DNA of 64,000 nt from Stomatobaculum sp. F0698. GTDB taxonomy: Bacteria; Bacillota; Clostridia; Lachnospirales; Lachnospiraceae. Made by a program: the position numbers and the translations under genes. The notes under the pieces are model-generated. The model saw only the letters and a program-made list of their open reading frames with translations. It was not told the origin of the DNA and made no database searches. Where the stretch lies: NCBI RefSeq assembly GCF_030644385.1, contig NZ_CP130060.1:1612001-1676000 (forward strand), written 5' to 3'. This document shows, one piece after another, positions 7,134 through 17,044 of the stretch; the stretch's first letter is position 1, and every line of letters starts with the position of its first letter.

Positions 7134-7613
7134 TTAGCGCCGAAACAACTCGCTCAGCGCCTGATACACAAAACGGAATACCAGCAGCGCAAAGATGACG
7201 GGCGCCGCCCAAATAATCAAGCCCGCTATCGCGAGTATCAGAAGAAGCGCGAACAGCAGGAATAAGAGGCCGAGCAGCCATGAATTGAAACGCTGCACTT
7301 TGATATGAATATCACTCTCTTCCCGCGAGGTTTCACTCTGTTCCCGGTAATGCTGCGAGGCAGCCGCGCCGAGATCCCCCTCGGGATTCCGGTCCGGCAT
7401 GCCGTCCACCTGAAAGCCCGCGGCATCCAGTATGGATCGCGCAATCAGCGCCGGGTTGCCGAGCTCCGCGAGCACTTCTTCTTCGCTCCGCCCCTTTGCA
7501 ACCTCTTCCTCGATGTAACTGCGATAAAAATTCAGATTTTCCGCGACCAGAAGCTCGGCGCCCTCCTCCCGGAGGCGCGCTGCGAGCTCGTCCAAAAACT
7601 GCTGCTTGCTCAT
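7134..7613 (-). CDS. HAAS-domain (DUF1700-type) membrane protein
   Basis: 159 residues. The N-terminal 65 residues match the HAAS/DUF1700 pattern (MSKQQFLDELAARL, then FYRSYIEEE...G.SEEEVLAELGNP..IA..I), a small helical domain frequent in Firmicutes and often paired with PadR regulators; there is no PadR gene here. The C-terminus has two hydrophobic membrane segments separated by a short turn and ends in a basic FRR. The ATG overlaps the stop of the DUF1015 gene (ATGA), and the bactofilin gene follows 36 bases downstream. The role is unknown; location in this operon suggests an envelope function. Confidence 0.75.
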   Translation of the reverse strand: MSKQQFLDELAARLREEGAELLVAENLNFYRSYIEEEVAKGRSEEEVLAELGNPALIARSILDAAGFQVDGMPDRNPEGDLGAAASQHYREQSETSREESDIHIKVQRFNSWLLGLLFLLFALLLILAIAGLIIWAAPVIFALLVFRFVYQALSELFRR

Positions 7614-8872
7614 AAGCTGTGAATAAAGAGTCCGCTGCGGAGCTTCGGCTCAAACCAAGTGGACTTCGGGGGCATCAGTAGACCCGCATCCGCAACCGAG
7701 AGCAGTTCTTCCATCTGCGTCGGATACATGAGGAAGGCAACACCGCCGTTTTGGTCGACCAAGCGCTTCAGCTCTTCGCTGCCGCGGATTCCGCCGATAA
7801 AGCGGATGCGTTCCGAAGTTCTGGGATCCTCGATTCCAAGGAGCGGGGAAAGCACCTCATCCTGCAGGAAGGAGACATCGAGTCCCTCGACCGGATCCTC
7901 CGAGCGAAGTTCCTCGCGCACGCCGAGGGCATACCAGTGACCGTCTAAGTACATGCCGAGCTCGCCTCTCATTTCGGGTGTCGGCACCGTCTCGCCGCAG
8001 TCGCGTATCGTAAAGACCTGGTCGAGCGCGAGCAGAAGGTCTGCCGGGCTCTCGCCGTTCAAATCATCGACCACACGGTTATAGGGGAGTATGCGAAGTT
8101 CTTCCTCCGGGAACAGCACCGAGAGGAAGTAGTTAAACTCTTCCTTGCCCGTGTAATCCGGATGCTCCTCTCTCCGCTTCAGCGCAACCTTGACCGCAGA
8201 AGCCGCACGGTGATGACCGTCCGCAATGTAGGTGGTCGGAACCGCCCGGAAGCCCTCGGTGACAGCCGCAACCTCTGCCTCGTCCGCAACGCGCCACACG
8301 CGGTGGCGTATGCCGTCATCTCCCACAAAATCATAAATCGGCGCCTGCTCCTTGGCGCGCGCCTCGCAGGCCTTTAAGGCCTCGGTGCCGCGGTAGGTTA
8401 AGAAAATCGGGCCCGTCTGCGCATCCACGATATCCACGTGCCGTATGCGATCCCGCTCTTTTTCCTCTCTCGTGTTCTCGTGCTTCCGCACCACCTGATT
8501 CAGATAGTCGTCCACGGAAGAGCAGGCAACCACACCGGTCTGGCTGTGTCCCTTTAAGAGAGGCGCAAGCACGCCGCTCTCGACGCTCAGCTCGTAGAAG
8601 AAGTAGACCGGCTTCTCCTCTCTCACATAGACGCCCGCCGCCGTCTGCTCACGCAGCATATCCCGCGCCTTCTCATAGACCTCCTGCGCGTACATGTCGC
8701 AGTCCTCCGGAAACTGGGTCTCCGGACGGTCAATGTTCAGGAAGGAGAGCGGGTGTCCCTGCACCGCAGCTCTCGCCTCCTCTCTCGTGTAGACATCGTA
8801 GGGGAGGGCCGCAACCTCCGCCGCCTGCTTCTCATTCGGACGAAGGGCGCAAAACGCCTTGACCTCTGCCAT
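7610..8872 (-). CDS. DUF1015 family protein
   Basis: 420 residues, the usual length for the family. Characteristic segments: an opening with LRPNEKQAAEVAALPYDVY, FLNIDRPE, FFYELS, HENTREEKERDRIRHVD near the middle and TYIADGHHRAASA, a conserved DGHHR motif. The family's biochemical activity is not established. It stands directly behind serA (TGATATG junction), an arrangement I recall from other Clostridia, which suggests a link to serine metabolism or to kinase-like handling of serine. No signal peptide or membrane segment. The family assignment is solid and the function is open. Confidence 0.85.
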   Translation of the reverse strand: MAEVKAFCALRPNEKQAAEVAALPYDVYTREEARAAVQGHPLSFLNIDRPETQFPEDCDMYAQEVYEKARDMLREQTAAGVYVREEKPVYFFYELSVESGVLAPLLKGHSQTGVVACSSVDDYLNQVVRKHENTREEKERDRIRHVDIVDAQTGPIFLTYRGTEALKACEARAKEQAPIYDFVGDDGIRHRVWRVADEAEVAAVTEGFRAVPTTYIADGHHRAASAVKVALKRREEHPDYTGKEEFNYFLSVLFPEEELRILPYNRVVDDLNGESPADLLLALDQVFTIRDCGETVPTPEMRGELGMYLDGHWYALGVREELRSEDPVEGLDVSFLQDEVLSPLLGIEDPRTSERIRFIGGIRGSEELKRLVDQNGGVAFLMYPTQMEELLSVADAGLLMPPKSTWFEPKLRSGLFIHSL

Positions 8873-8873
8873 A

Positions 8874-10043
8874 TCAGCCTCCTGTCACTGCGCGGAAGCG
8901 TATCACACCCGGAATGGCTCTGAGGGCCGCCTCATCCTCTGCCGGCAGGCAGCTCTCGAGGTCCATGAGGGTGTACGCATACGCGCCGCGACTCTTATTT
9001 GTCATTTTGTCGATGTTGATGTTTCGCTTTGCGAGTTCCGCACTGATCTGACCTATCATATTCGGCACATTTCTGTGGAGCAGGGCAATGCGCTGTGCGC
9101 TCGTCGGAACCCCCATGTCGCAGTCCGGATAGTTCACGGAATTGCGGATGTTGCCGTTGTCCAGATAATCCATGAGCTCCTTAACCGCCATGACCGCACA
9201 GTGATCCTCGGCCTCTTCGGTTGAGGCGCCGAGATGCGGTGTCACGATAGCGTTCTCCAGTTTCACGGAGAGCGGATTCGCAAAGTCGGTCACATAGAGT
9301 CTCACCTTGCCGCTCGTGAGCGCCGCCTCCATGGCGCGCTCGTCGACCAGCTTGTCGCGCGAAAAGTTTAAGAAGACCACGCCTTCTTTCATGGCCGCAA
9401 TCTCTTTTTCGCCTATCATGCCCGGGTTCTTGTCGGTCAGCGGGACATGAATGGTAATGTAGTCGCACTGCTTGCAGAGTTCCTCGAGCGAGGTCGCATG
9501 GCGCGCCTCCTTGCTGATTCTCCAGGCGCCGTTCACCGAGAGGTAGGGATCGTAGCCGTAAACCTCCATGCCGAGCGCGACCGCCGCATTCGCGACTTCC
9601 GCGCCGATGGCGCCGAGGCCGATGACACCGAGCTTCTTGCCGCAAATTTCCGTTCCGACAAACTGCTTCTTGCCCTTCTCGGCTTCCTTCGCGATATCGG
9701 GTGCATCCTTATGCGCCGCAACCCAGTGCACAGCCGGAATTACGTTTCGCGCGGCAAGCAGCATCTCGCAGATCACAAGTTCCTTCACGCTGTTTGCGTT
9801 TGCGCCGGGCGTATTAAAGACCACCACGCCCTCCTCGGCAAAGCGCTCCAGGGGGATGTTGTTGACACCCGCGCCCGCCCGCGCCACGGCCAGAGTCGCC
9901 GCACCGAGTTTCTCCTCGTGCATGTCCGCGGAGCGCACCAAGATGCCCTCTGCCTCTTCCTCTGCCTCCGTCAGCGTAAAGTTCGGGAGCAGGCTCTGTA
10001 AGCCCTCCTCCGAAATCGCATTTTTGCAGTGAATCCGAAACAT
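8874..10043 (-). CDS. serA: D-3-phosphoglycerate dehydrogenase
   Basis: 389-residue cytosolic enzyme oxidising 3-phosphoglycerate to 3-phosphohydroxypyruvate with NAD+, the first step of serine synthesis. Seen: Rossmann motif LGVIGLGAIGAEVANAA at about 140-156, the Arg of FLNFSRDK and the catalytic His in PHLGASTEEAED. The C-terminal ACT domain (about 320-389, RNINIDKMTNKSRG) usually binds serine for feedback control. This is the short form lacking the extra substrate-binding domain of mycobacterial enzymes. serC lies immediately upstream (3-base gap), so serC-serA are co-transcribed. Confidence 0.96.
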   Translation of the reverse strand: MFRIHCKNAISEEGLQSLLPNFTLTEAEEEAEGILVRSADMHEEKLGAATLAVARAGAGVNNIPLERFAEEGVVVFNTPGANANSVKELVICEMLLAARNVIPAVHWVAAHKDAPDIAKEAEKGKKQFVGTEICGKKLGVIGLGAIGAEVANAAVALGMEVYGYDPYLSVNGAWRISKEARHATSLEELCKQCDYITIHVPLTDKNPGMIGEKEIAAMKEGVVFLNFSRDKLVDERAMEAALTSGKVRLYVTDFANPLSVKLENAIVTPHLGASTEEAEDHCAVMAVKELMDYLDNGNIRNSVNYPDCDMGVPTSAQRIALLHRNVPNMIGQISAELAKRNINIDKMTNKSRGAYAYTLMDLESCLPAEDEAALRAIPGVIRFRAVTGG

Positions 10044-10046
10044 GCC

Positions 10047-11126
10047 TCAGGCCTCCTTCTTCTCAAACGCATCCATGAAGTCCGTGAGGTGCTGCACACC
10101 CTCGATCGGCATTGCGTTATAAAGGCTTGCGCGCATACCGCCGACCGAGCGGTGTCCCTTCAGATTTTCAAGTCCCGCGGCCTTTGCCTCCGCGACAAAC
10201 TTTTTATCCAGCTCCTCGTTTCCGGTCACAAAGGTCACATTCATGACCGAGCGGTCTTCGCGCCGCACCGGATTCGTGAAAAGCTTCGATTGATCGAGGA
10301 AATCGTAGAGCAGTGCCGCCTTCTTCTCATTTCGCTTCTGCATGGCCGTGAGCCCGCCGAGCTCTTTAATCCAGCGGAACACTATGCCGCAGATATAGAT
10401 ATTGTAGCAGGGCGGGGTGTTGTAGAGCGAGCCGTGCGCCGCATAGGTATCGTAGCGCAACATGGTCGGCGTTCCGGGCAGGCAGTCTCCGATTAAGTCC
10501 TCGCGCACCACGGCGATTGCCATGCCCGCGGGACCCACGTTTTTCTGAACGCCGCCCCAGAGTATGCCGTAGTCCGTAATCTTCTCGGGCTCCGAAAGGA
10601 AGCAGGAGGAGACATCCGCGACGAGGTTCTTTCCCTTCGTGTTCGGTAAGGTATGAAAGGCCGTGCCGTAAATCGTATTGTTCTTGCAGATATAGAGATA
10701 ATCCGCGTCCTCCCGAATCGGAAGATCCTCGCAGTCCGGGATATAGCTGTAGACCTTGTCTTCGCTCGAAGCCACCGCACGCACGTCGCCGTAGAGCGCT
10801 GCCTCCTGCATGGCCTTCTTGGCCCACTGGCCGGTCACCACATAATCCGCCTTGCGGTTTCGCATGAGGTTCATCGGGACCATGGCAAACTGCACATGAC
10901 CGCCGCCCTGAATGAAGAGCACCTTGTAATTTTCCGGAACCCCGAGGAGCTCTCGAAAGTCCTGCTCCGCCGTGTCTAAAATGTCCTGAAACATTTTGGA
11001 GCGATGGCTCATTTCCATGACCGACATTCCGCTTCCCTTGTAGTCGAGCATCTCTTCCGCCGCTTCCCGCAGCACTTCCTCCGGAAGCACTGCCGGCCCG
11101 GCGCTGAAATTATATACACGTGCCAT
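10047..11126 (-). CDS. serC: Phosphoserine aminotransferase
   Basis: 359-residue PLP enzyme (class V aminotransferase) converting 3-phosphohydroxypyruvate and glutamate to phosphoserine and 2-oxoglutarate. Seen: N-terminal YNFSAGPAVLPEEVL, the SHRSKMF motif, the PLP-lysine region LWGGVQKNVGPAG and the C-terminal KGHRSVGGMRASLYNAM. The start at 11126 follows AAGGAGGAGAGC; upstream in-frame sequence is poorly coding. It is the first gene of the ser operon. The 80-base gap to ilvB holds no terminator, so readthrough from the leu-ilv operon is possible. No serB gene is in the window. Confidence 0.96.
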   Translation of the reverse strand: MARVYNFSAGPAVLPEEVLREAAEEMLDYKGSGMSVMEMSHRSKMFQDILDTAEQDFRELLGVPENYKVLFIQGGGHVQFAMVPMNLMRNRKADYVVTGQWAKKAMQEAALYGDVRAVASSEDKVYSYIPDCEDLPIREDADYLYICKNNTIYGTAFHTLPNTKGKNLVADVSSCFLSEPEKITDYGILWGGVQKNVGPAGMAIAVVREDLIGDCLPGTPTMLRYDTYAAHGSLYNTPPCYNIYICGIVFRWIKELGGLTAMQKRNEKKAALLYDFLDQSKLFTNPVRREDRSVMNVTFVTGNEELDKKFVAEAKAAGLENLKGHRSVGGMRASLYNAMPIEGVQHLTDFMDAFEKKEA

Positions 11127-11206
11127 CTGCTCTCCTCCTTGCTTGTAAAGCGAAAACCAAAACAATTTCTTACAATAACTGTATCATATTTTGACTGATT
11201 TTAAAG

Positions 11207-12874
11207 TTATAAATCCGTCTCGTCGAAGACTTCCTTTAAGTCCGCACCGGGCGGGCACATCGGGAATACCTTCTCGTCGGAATCGATACGAACATCCAAC
11301 ACCGCCGGTTTGCGGCTTGCGACCGCCTCCGAAAGCGTGGCGCGGAGTTCTTCCACGCTCGTCACACAGTAGGCCCGAATGCCCATGGCCTCGGCAATCT
11401 TACAGTAATCCACATGATCCCGAAGCACGGTCGACGAGTAGCGCTTTTCATAGAACAGAGTCTGCCACTGACGCACCATGCCGAGCGCATGGTTATTCAC
11501 AATCAGTTCGATCAGCGGAAGTCCTTCGCGGGCCACCGTCGCGAGCTCGTTCATATTCATGCGGAAACAGCCGTCTCCCGCGACATTCACGACCACGCGA
11601 TCCGGCATGGCGCTCTGTGCGCCGATGGCCGCACCGAGGCCGAAGCCCATGGTTCCGAGGCCGCCGCTTGTCAAAAAGGTTCTCGGATTCCGGTAACTGT
11701 AGTGCTGTGCCGCCCACATCTGGTGCTGACCGACCTCGGTCACGATGATCGCATCGTCCGGCGTGAGCGCATCGAGCTCCCGGATGACGCGCGGCCCCGT
11801 TAAGCCCTCGCCGACCTGCAGGGGGAACTGCTCCTTGCGCCGCTGAATCTCGGCGAGCCACTCCCGGTGGTGCTGCTGCTCCAGGCTCTCCGCGAGGCAG
11901 GAAAGAATCTGTCCCGCATCGCCGATTAAGGCCGCCGCGACATGGATGTTCTTATTGACCTCCGCCTCGTCAACGTCAATCTGCAAGATTTTCGCCTTTG
12001 CCGCAAACTGCTTCGGGCTTCCCGCGACGCGGTCGGAAAAGCGCGCGCCGACCACCACGAGCAAATCGCAGTCCGAGACCGTGTAGTTCGAAGTCTTGGT
12101 GCCGTGCATGCCGACCATGCCCGTGTAGAGCGTGTCGTTCTGGTCAAAGGCCCCCTGCCCCATCAGGGTGCAGCAGACCGGTGCGTCGAGCTTATGGGCA
12201 AAGCGCTTCAGTGCGGGCGCGGCCTCCGATAAAATCGCGCCGCCGCCCGCCATGATGCAGGGCTTCTTTGCCGCACGGAGCAGCGAAACCGCCTCCGTGA
12301 GTTTCTCCGCCGCCGGAAGTTCTTGCATAGAGGCGACCGCGATGTTCTTCGGCTCGTACTCGGTCTCCGCCGCCGTCACATCCTTCGTGATGTCTACCAG
12401 CACCGGGCCCGGACGGCCGCTCCGCGCAATCCGAAAGGCGCGGCGCAATACACCCGCGAGTTCCCGAACGTCCTTCACGATAAAGTTGTACTTGGTAATC
12501 GGCATGCTGATGCCGGCAATATCAATCTCCTGAAACGAGTCTTTTCCGAGAATCGGATTGGCCACATTGCAGGTGATGGCGACCACGGGCGAAGAGTCCA
12601 TATAGGCGCTCGCAATGCCGGTGACTAAGTTCGTCGCGCCGGGGCCGCTGGTCGCAAGGCACACGCCGACCTTGCCGCTTGCGCGCGCATAGCCGTCGGC
12701 CGCGTGCGCAGCGCCCTGCTCATGGCTGGTCAGCACATGGTGAATCTCATCGCTGTGCTTATAGAGTGCATCATAAATATTCAAAATCGCACCGCCCGGA
12801 TAACCGAAGACCGTGTCAACGCCCTGTTCCTTGAGGCAGGCGATTACAATTTCCGCGCCGCTCAGCTTAGTCAT
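11207..12874 (-). CDS. ilvB: Acetolactate synthase, large catalytic subunit
   Basis: 555-residue ThDP- and FAD-dependent enzyme forming acetolactate or acetohydroxybutyrate for valine, leucine and isoleucine. Seen: [13 protein letters not shown], the ThDP-activating Glu in [15 protein letters not shown], the FAD region [14 protein letters not shown] and the ThDP pyrophosphate motif [12 protein letters not shown]...NN at about 435-465. The start at 12874 overlaps the ilvD stop by eight bases. No regulatory subunit gene (ilvN) follows, although the catalytic subunit is of the IlvB/IlvI type that normally needs one. Confidence 0.95.
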   Translation of the reverse strand: MTKLSGAEIVIACLKEQGVDTVFGYPGGAILNIYDALYKHSDEIHHVLTSHEQGAAHAADGYARASGKVGVCLATSGPGATNLVTGIASAYMDSSPVVAITCNVANPILGKDSFQEIDIAGISMPITKYNFIVKDVRELAGVLRRAFRIARSGRPGPVLVDITKDVTAAETEYEPKNIAVASMQELPAAEKLTEAVSLLRAAKKPCIMAGGGAILSEAAPALKRFAHKLDAPVCCTLMGQGAFDQNDTLYTGMVGMHGTKTSNYTVSDCDLLVVVGARFSDRVAGSPKQFAAKAKILQIDVDEAEVNKNIHVAAALIGDAGQILSCLAESLEQQHHREWLAEIQRRKEQFPLQVGEGLTGPRVIRELDALTPDDAIIVTEVGQHQMWAAQHYSYRNPRTFLTSGGLGTMGFGLGAAIGAQSAMPDRVVVNVAGDGCFRMNMNELATVAREGLPLIELIVNNHALGMVRQWQTLFYEKRYSSTVLRDHVDYCKIAEAMGIRAYCVTSVEELRATLSEAVASRKPAVLDVRIDSDEKVFPMCPPGADLKEVFDETDL

Positions 12875-14543
12875 GCTTCCAGCCTTCCACCGAGAGCACC
12901 GCACCCTGCGGCGCGCCGGTCACCAGCTCGCGGTAGCGAACCAGGTAGCCGTCCACCTCATTGACGCGCGGCTTCCAGTTCTTCTTTCTCTCCGCGAACT
13001 CCTCCTCGGAGACACGCGCGTTCAGGGAGTGCGCATCGATGTCGATGTCGATGATATCGCCCTCTTCTATCAGCGCAATCGGACCGCCGACCGCCGCCTC
13101 CGGTGCCACATGGCCGATCGAAGCGCCGCGGCTCGCGCCGGAGAAGCGTCCGTCCGTGATGAGCGCCACGGTGGAGCCGAGACCCATGCCGACAATCGCC
13201 GAGGTCGGATTCAGCATTTCGCGCATGCCGGGGCCGCCCTTCGGTCCTTCGTAACGAATCACGACGACATCGCCCGGGACTATCTTGCCGCCCTTGATGG
13301 CCGCAATCGCATCGTCCTCGCAGTCAAAGACGCGCGCGGGGCCGCTGTGCTTTAACATTTCCGGTGCCACCGCGCTGCGCTTCACGACGCAGGACTCCGG
13401 CGCAATGTTGCCGCGGAGAATCGCGATACCGCCTGTCTCGGAATAGGGATTCTCGATCGGGCGAATGACTTCCTTGTCGAGGTTCCATGCATTCTCGATG
13501 TTCTCGCCGACGGTCTTGCCGGTCGCGGTCAGGCAGTCGAGGTTGATGAGGTCCTTCTTCGAGAGTTCCTTCAGCACGGCGTAGACACCGCCCGCCTCGT
13601 TCAGATCTTCCATATAGGTGTGACCCGCCGGCGCAAGGTGGCAGAGATTCGGGGTGCGCGCGGAAACCTCGTTCGCAATGTTCACATCCAGCTTCACCTT
13701 CGCCTCGTGCGCAATCGCCGGGAGGTGGAGCATGGTATTGGTCGAGCAGCCGAGCGCCATATCCACGGTCAGCGCATTCATAAATGCCTTCTCGGTCATG
13801 ATGTCGCGCGGGCGGATATCATTCCGGTAGAGCTCCATAATCTGGTTGCCGGCGTGCTTCGCGAGGCGAATGCGCTCCGAGTAGACCGCCGGAATCGTTC
13901 CGTTGCCGCGAAGTCCCATGCCGAGCACCTCGGTGAGACAGTTCAGCGAGTTCGCCGTGTACATACCGGAGCAGCTGCCGCAGGTCGGGCAGACCTTCTC
14001 CTCGAACTCGGAGACATCTTCTATGGTCATCTTGCCGGCCGCGTAAGCGCCGACCGCCTCAAACATGCTGGAGAGCGAGCGCTTCTCGCCCTTCACGCGA
14101 CCCGCAAGCATGGGGCCTCCGCTCACAAAGATGGTCGGGATGTTGACGCGCGCCGCCGCCATGAGGAGACCCGGCACGTTCTTATCGCAGTTCGGGACGC
14201 AGACCATCGCATCAAACTGATGCGCTCTCGCGAGACACTCGGTCGAATCCGCAATCAGGTCTCTTGTAACCAGGGAGTACTTCATGCCCGTGTGTCCCAT
14301 CGCAATGCCGTCGCAGACCGCAATGGCCGGCACCACGACAGGCATGCCGCCCGCCTCTGCGACGCCGAGCTTCACGGCATCGACAATCTTGTCGAGGTTC
14401 ATGTGGCCCGGGACAATTTCGTTGTAGGACGAGATGATACCGATGAGCGGCTTCTTCATCTCCTCCTGGGTAAAGCCGAGTGCATTAAACAAAGAGCGGT
14501 GGGGTGCCTGCTGCATCCCCGCTTTCACGTGATCGCTTAACAT
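12867..14543 (-). CDS. ilvD: Dihydroxy-acid dehydratase
   Basis: 558-residue iron-sulfur enzyme dehydrating 2,3-dihydroxy-isovalerate and -methylvalerate to the 2-oxo acids of valine and isoleucine. Seen: conserved Cys in [16 protein letters not shown] and [21 protein letters not shown] [17 protein letters not shown], plus [16 protein letters not shown] near the C-terminus. Length is standard. Start ATG at 14543 with GAAGGAAT upstream. It lies between leuB (66-base gap) and ilvB (8-base overlap) in one operon. Confidence 0.97.
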   Translation of the reverse strand: MLSDHVKAGMQQAPHRSLFNALGFTQEEMKKPLIGIISSYNEIVPGHMNLDKIVDAVKLGVAEAGGMPVVVPAIAVCDGIAMGHTGMKYSLVTRDLIADSTECLARAHQFDAMVCVPNCDKNVPGLLMAAARVNIPTIFVSGGPMLAGRVKGEKRSLSSMFEAVGAYAAGKMTIEDVSEFEEKVCPTCGSCSGMYTANSLNCLTEVLGMGLRGNGTIPAVYSERIRLAKHAGNQIMELYRNDIRPRDIMTEKAFMNALTVDMALGCSTNTMLHLPAIAHEAKVKLDVNIANEVSARTPNLCHLAPAGHTYMEDLNEAGGVYAVLKELSKKDLINLDCLTATGKTVGENIENAWNLDKEVIRPIENPYSETGGIAILRGNIAPESCVVKRSAVAPEMLKHSGPARVFDCEDDAIAAIKGGKIVPGDVVVIRYEGPKGGPGMREMLNPTSAIVGMGLGSTVALITDGRFSGASRGASIGHVAPEAAVGGPIALIEEGDIIDIDIDAHSLNARVSEEEFAERKKNWKPRVNEVDGYLVRYRELVTGAPQGAVLSVEGWKHD

Positions 14544-14609
14544 GGTAATTCCTTCTTTCTAGCTATGTCTTTCCAAGCTGTAACAAAAATAAAAATCTGA
14601 TTATCAATT

Positions 14610-15692
14610 TCAGATGCGGGCCCTGACCAGCGCGCCCATCTCTCGGGTGCCGACCTTTTTCGTGCCCTCGGTGTAAATATCCGGCGTGCGGTAACCGTCC
14701 CGCAATACGGCTGCCACCGCAGTCTCCACCGCGCGCGCCTCAGTCTCCATATCGAAGGAGTAGCGAAGCAGCATAGCCGCCGAGAGTATGGTCGCAAGCG
14801 GATTCGCCTTGTCCTGTCCCGCAATATCCGGCGCGGAACCGTGGCTCGGCTCATAGAGTCCGAGCTTCGTCTCGTTCAGGCTCGCGCTCGGCAACATGCC
14901 GATGGAGCCCGTCACCATGCTCGCCTCATCCGACAGAATGTCGCCAAACGTGTTCTCGGTCACGATGACATCAAACTGTCCCGGATTGTAGACCAGCTGC
15001 ATGGCAGCGTTGTCGACCAGCATGTGCGAGAGCTTCACGTCCGGATAGTCCTTGCCGACTTCCTCCATGACCCGGCGCCAGAGGCGCGAGGTATCGAGGA
15101 CGTTTGCCTTGTCCACACTGATCAGGGACTTTCTGCGCTTTGCCGCGGCCTCGAAGGCCTTGACGGCAATGCGCCGAATCTCCGGTTCCGTGTAGACCAG
15201 GGTATCGACCGCAGTCTCGACGCCGTCCACGACTTCCGTGCGGCGCTCGCCGAAATAGAGACCGCCGGTGAGTTCTCTTACAATCACAAGGTCAAAGCCG
15301 TTCGCAAGCTGCTCCGGCTTTAAGGGGCAGGCCGCCGCAAGCTCCGGGTAAAGAAACGCGGGGCGCAAATTCGCAAAGAGACCGAGCTCCTTCCGAATCT
15401 TCAAAAGACCTGCCTCCGGGCGCAGTGAAGGTGCCAGCTTGTACCAGGGAGACGTCTCAGCGTTTCCTCCCACGGCACCGAGCAGCACAGCATCGCTCTC
15501 CTTTGCCTTTTGCAAGTTCTCATCGGTCAGCGGCTCGCCGTAGCGGTCAATCGAGCAACCGCCCATTGCAATCTCCGTAAAGTGAAACACATGTCCGAAC
15601 TTCTCGGCGACATGCGCGAGCACTGCCTTTGCCTCTCCCACAATCTCCGGTCCGATACCGTCGCCCGGAATCAAAACAATTTTCTTCTCCAC
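14610..15692 (-). CDS. leuB: 3-isopropylmalate dehydrogenase
   Basis: 360-residue NAD-dependent oxidative decarboxylase of leucine synthesis. Seen: [11 protein letters not shown] at the N-terminus, the substrate Arg set in [33 protein letters not shown], the metal-binding Asp region [14 protein letters not shown] and the NAD-binding [14 protein letters not shown]. The start is GTG at 15692, eight bases after AGGAGGAG; an upstream ATG frame has no family similarity. It is the first gene of leuB-ilvD-ilvB. leuA, leuC, leuD and ilvC are not in the window, so the branched-chain pathway is split. Confidence 0.96.
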   Translation of the reverse strand: MEKKIVLIPGDGIGPEIVGEAKAVLAHVAEKFGHVFHFTEIAMGGCSIDRYGEPLTDENLQKAKESDAVLLGAVGGNAETSPWYKLAPSLRPEAGLLKIRKELGLFANLRPAFLYPELAAACPLKPEQLANGFDLVIVRELTGGLYFGERRTEVVDGVETAVDTLVYTEPEIRRIAVKAFEAAAKRRKSLISVDKANVLDTSRLWRRVMEEVGKDYPDVKLSHMLVDNAAMQLVYNPGQFDVIVTENTFGDILSDEASMVTGSIGMLPSASLNETKLGLYEPSHGSAPDIAGQDKANPLATILSAAMLLRYSFDMETEARAVETAVAAVLRDGYRTPDIYTEGTKKVGTREMGALVRARI

Positions 15693-15760
15693 AGTAGTCT
15701 CCTCCTGTGCCTGTCCTCGGGATTCCAAAAAGCTTTCTCTCAGGAAAAACTTTTCCCTCC

Positions 15761-15789
15761 ATATTAAAACAAGACGCTGTATTTTTCAA
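15761..15789 (-). promoter_or_regulatory. Promoter of leuB-ilvD-ilvB, overlapping a terminator
   Basis: TTGAAA (15789-15784), 17-bp spacer, TAATAT (15766-15761). The -35 box and most of the spacer lie inside the terminator hairpin of the upstream gene. The resulting leader is only about 60 bases, too short for a T-box. Confidence 0.7.
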
Positions 15790-15814
15790 GAAAGCTTGAA
15801 AAATACAGCGTCTT
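15771..15814 (-). terminator. Terminator of the secreted repeat protein gene
   Basis: Perfect 20-bp stem (15771-15790 with 15795-15814) and 4-base loop, followed on the minus strand by GTTTTAAT. The stem is symmetrical and could also stop plus-strand transcripts (TCTTTTGAAT). Confidence 0.85.
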
Positions 15815-15833
15815 TTGAATATCTGTCTCAGTT

Positions 15834-16814
15834 TTACTGTGCGCTTGCCAGCGGTGCAACCCAGACACCGTTGATGTCGAGCTGGTAGCCGTCCGGGCTC
15901 ATGCGGTTGTAGAACATGTTGCCGTTCGCCTCATCGAAGTAGTACCAGTTGTCGCCGTCCTTGAACCAGCCGGTGATCATGTTGCCGTTTTCGTCGAAAA
16001 TGTACCACTCGTTGTTGATTCTTCTCCAGCTGCTCTTCACGAGCTCGCCGTTCGGAAGACGGAAGCTCCACTTGCCGCCGTTCTGCAGCCAGGTTCCCGC
16101 GCTCTCCTCGGTTGCGTTCTTTGCTCTCTGCGCCGCCGCAGTCTCTTCGCTCACCGAAATCTCGTTGGAGCTTGCCCACGGTCCGCGGTAGTCCGGGTTC
16201 ATTGCGCTCACGCCGCGAACCTGGAAGGAGTAGGTGCCTGCCTTGGTCATGTACTTCGAAACATCGAGGGACTGACCCTGCACCATCTGCACACCGCCGA
16301 GCGTCGTGTTGCCTCTCTTAAGCTTCACCTCGTAGCTGCCTGCGCCGAGAGACTCGGTCCAGCTTGCCGTGGTGCCCTGAAGATAAGCCTCGTTGATTCT
16401 GGAAGCCTGCTGCTCAAGGCTCGGAAGCTTCAGATCAATCACCAATGCGTAAGCGTTGTCTTCACGCGTTGCGCTCACATACTCTGCGCCCTCCAGATGA
16501 ATCTGGCTCGCAGCGTTGACCCGGAAGTAGCAGCCGTCCTCAGCCTGCAGACGAACGCGGAAAGTCGGGACATCCGTCGCTTTCCAAGATGCACCCTCAT
16601 TCAGCACCTCGAAGCTGTTCACGGTGTAACGGTTGCTGACCGGCTTAAATTCAAGCTGCTCATCACCGTGCGGCGTTCCCGCATGCACGGTTCCGGTCAC
16701 CTTAAGGCCTACGCTCTTAATTGCCTTCTCTTTCGCATATGCGGTCAAACCCAATGCAGCTGTGAGGAGCATCAAAGCTCCTGCGAGAACGGTTCCTTTT
16801 ACGACATGTTTCAT
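15834..16814 (-). CDS. Secreted protein with C-terminal cell-wall-binding (choline-binding-like) repeats
   Basis: 326 residues. A Sec signal peptide (about 1-26, ALGLTAYA) is followed by two unrecognised beta-rich regions; the second (about 150-215) has fibronectin-like spacing with SYEVKLKRG and YSFQVRGVS. About 70 C-terminal residues form Trp/Tyr/Gly repeats (WYIFDENGNMITGWFKDG, DNWYYFDEANGNM) of the CW_binding_1 type, which attach to teichoic acid or polysaccharide. There is no enzymatic domain. The start is the ATG at 16814, ten bases after AAGGGGG; an ATG two codons upstream is possible. It is a single-gene unit ended by a perfect terminator. Likely a surface or matrix protein. Confidence 0.78.
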   Translation of the reverse strand: MKHVVKGTVLAGALMLLTAALGLTAYAKEKAIKSVGLKVTGTVHAGTPHGDEQLEFKPVSNRYTVNSFEVLNEGASWKATDVPTFRVRLQAEDGCYFRVNAASQIHLEGAEYVSATREDNAYALVIDLKLPSLEQQASRINEAYLQGTTASWTESLGAGSYEVKLKRGNTTLGGVQMVQGQSLDVSKYMTKAGTYSFQVRGVSAMNPDYRGPWASSNEISVSEETAAAQRAKNATEESAGTWLQNGGKWSFRLPNGELVKSSWRRINNEWYIFDENGNMITGWFKDGDNWYYFDEANGNMFYNRMSPDGYQLDINGVWVAPLASAQ

Positions 16815-16991
16815 TGTCATTTCCCCCTTATGAATCGCTCTGAAATTTGTCCGGTCGGAAAATGTGAATAGAACTCTACGCTTCAAACGTCAACTTTTTC
16901 TACATTTCTTCTAATCGGGACTGTCTATAGGATACCCGATAACCGCTATATCGTCAATAACAATCCGCTTACATTTTTATGACATTTGCCA

Positions 16992-17031
16992 AAAAAAAGA
17001 CCCCCGCGCCCGTAATATCTTGGGCGCGGGG
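16992..17031 (-). terminator. Terminator of rny
   Basis: Stem CCCCGCGCCC/GGGCGCGGGG with a 10-base loop, followed by GTC and eight T on the minus strand, 14 bases after the rny stop. Confidence 0.88.
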
Positions 17032-17044
17032 ATCTCCCGCAATT

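Noticed and set aside
15693-15770. T-box or leucine attenuator before leuB
   Set aside because: The leader from the predicted start is only about 60 bases and shows no Leu-rich peptide or T-box core.
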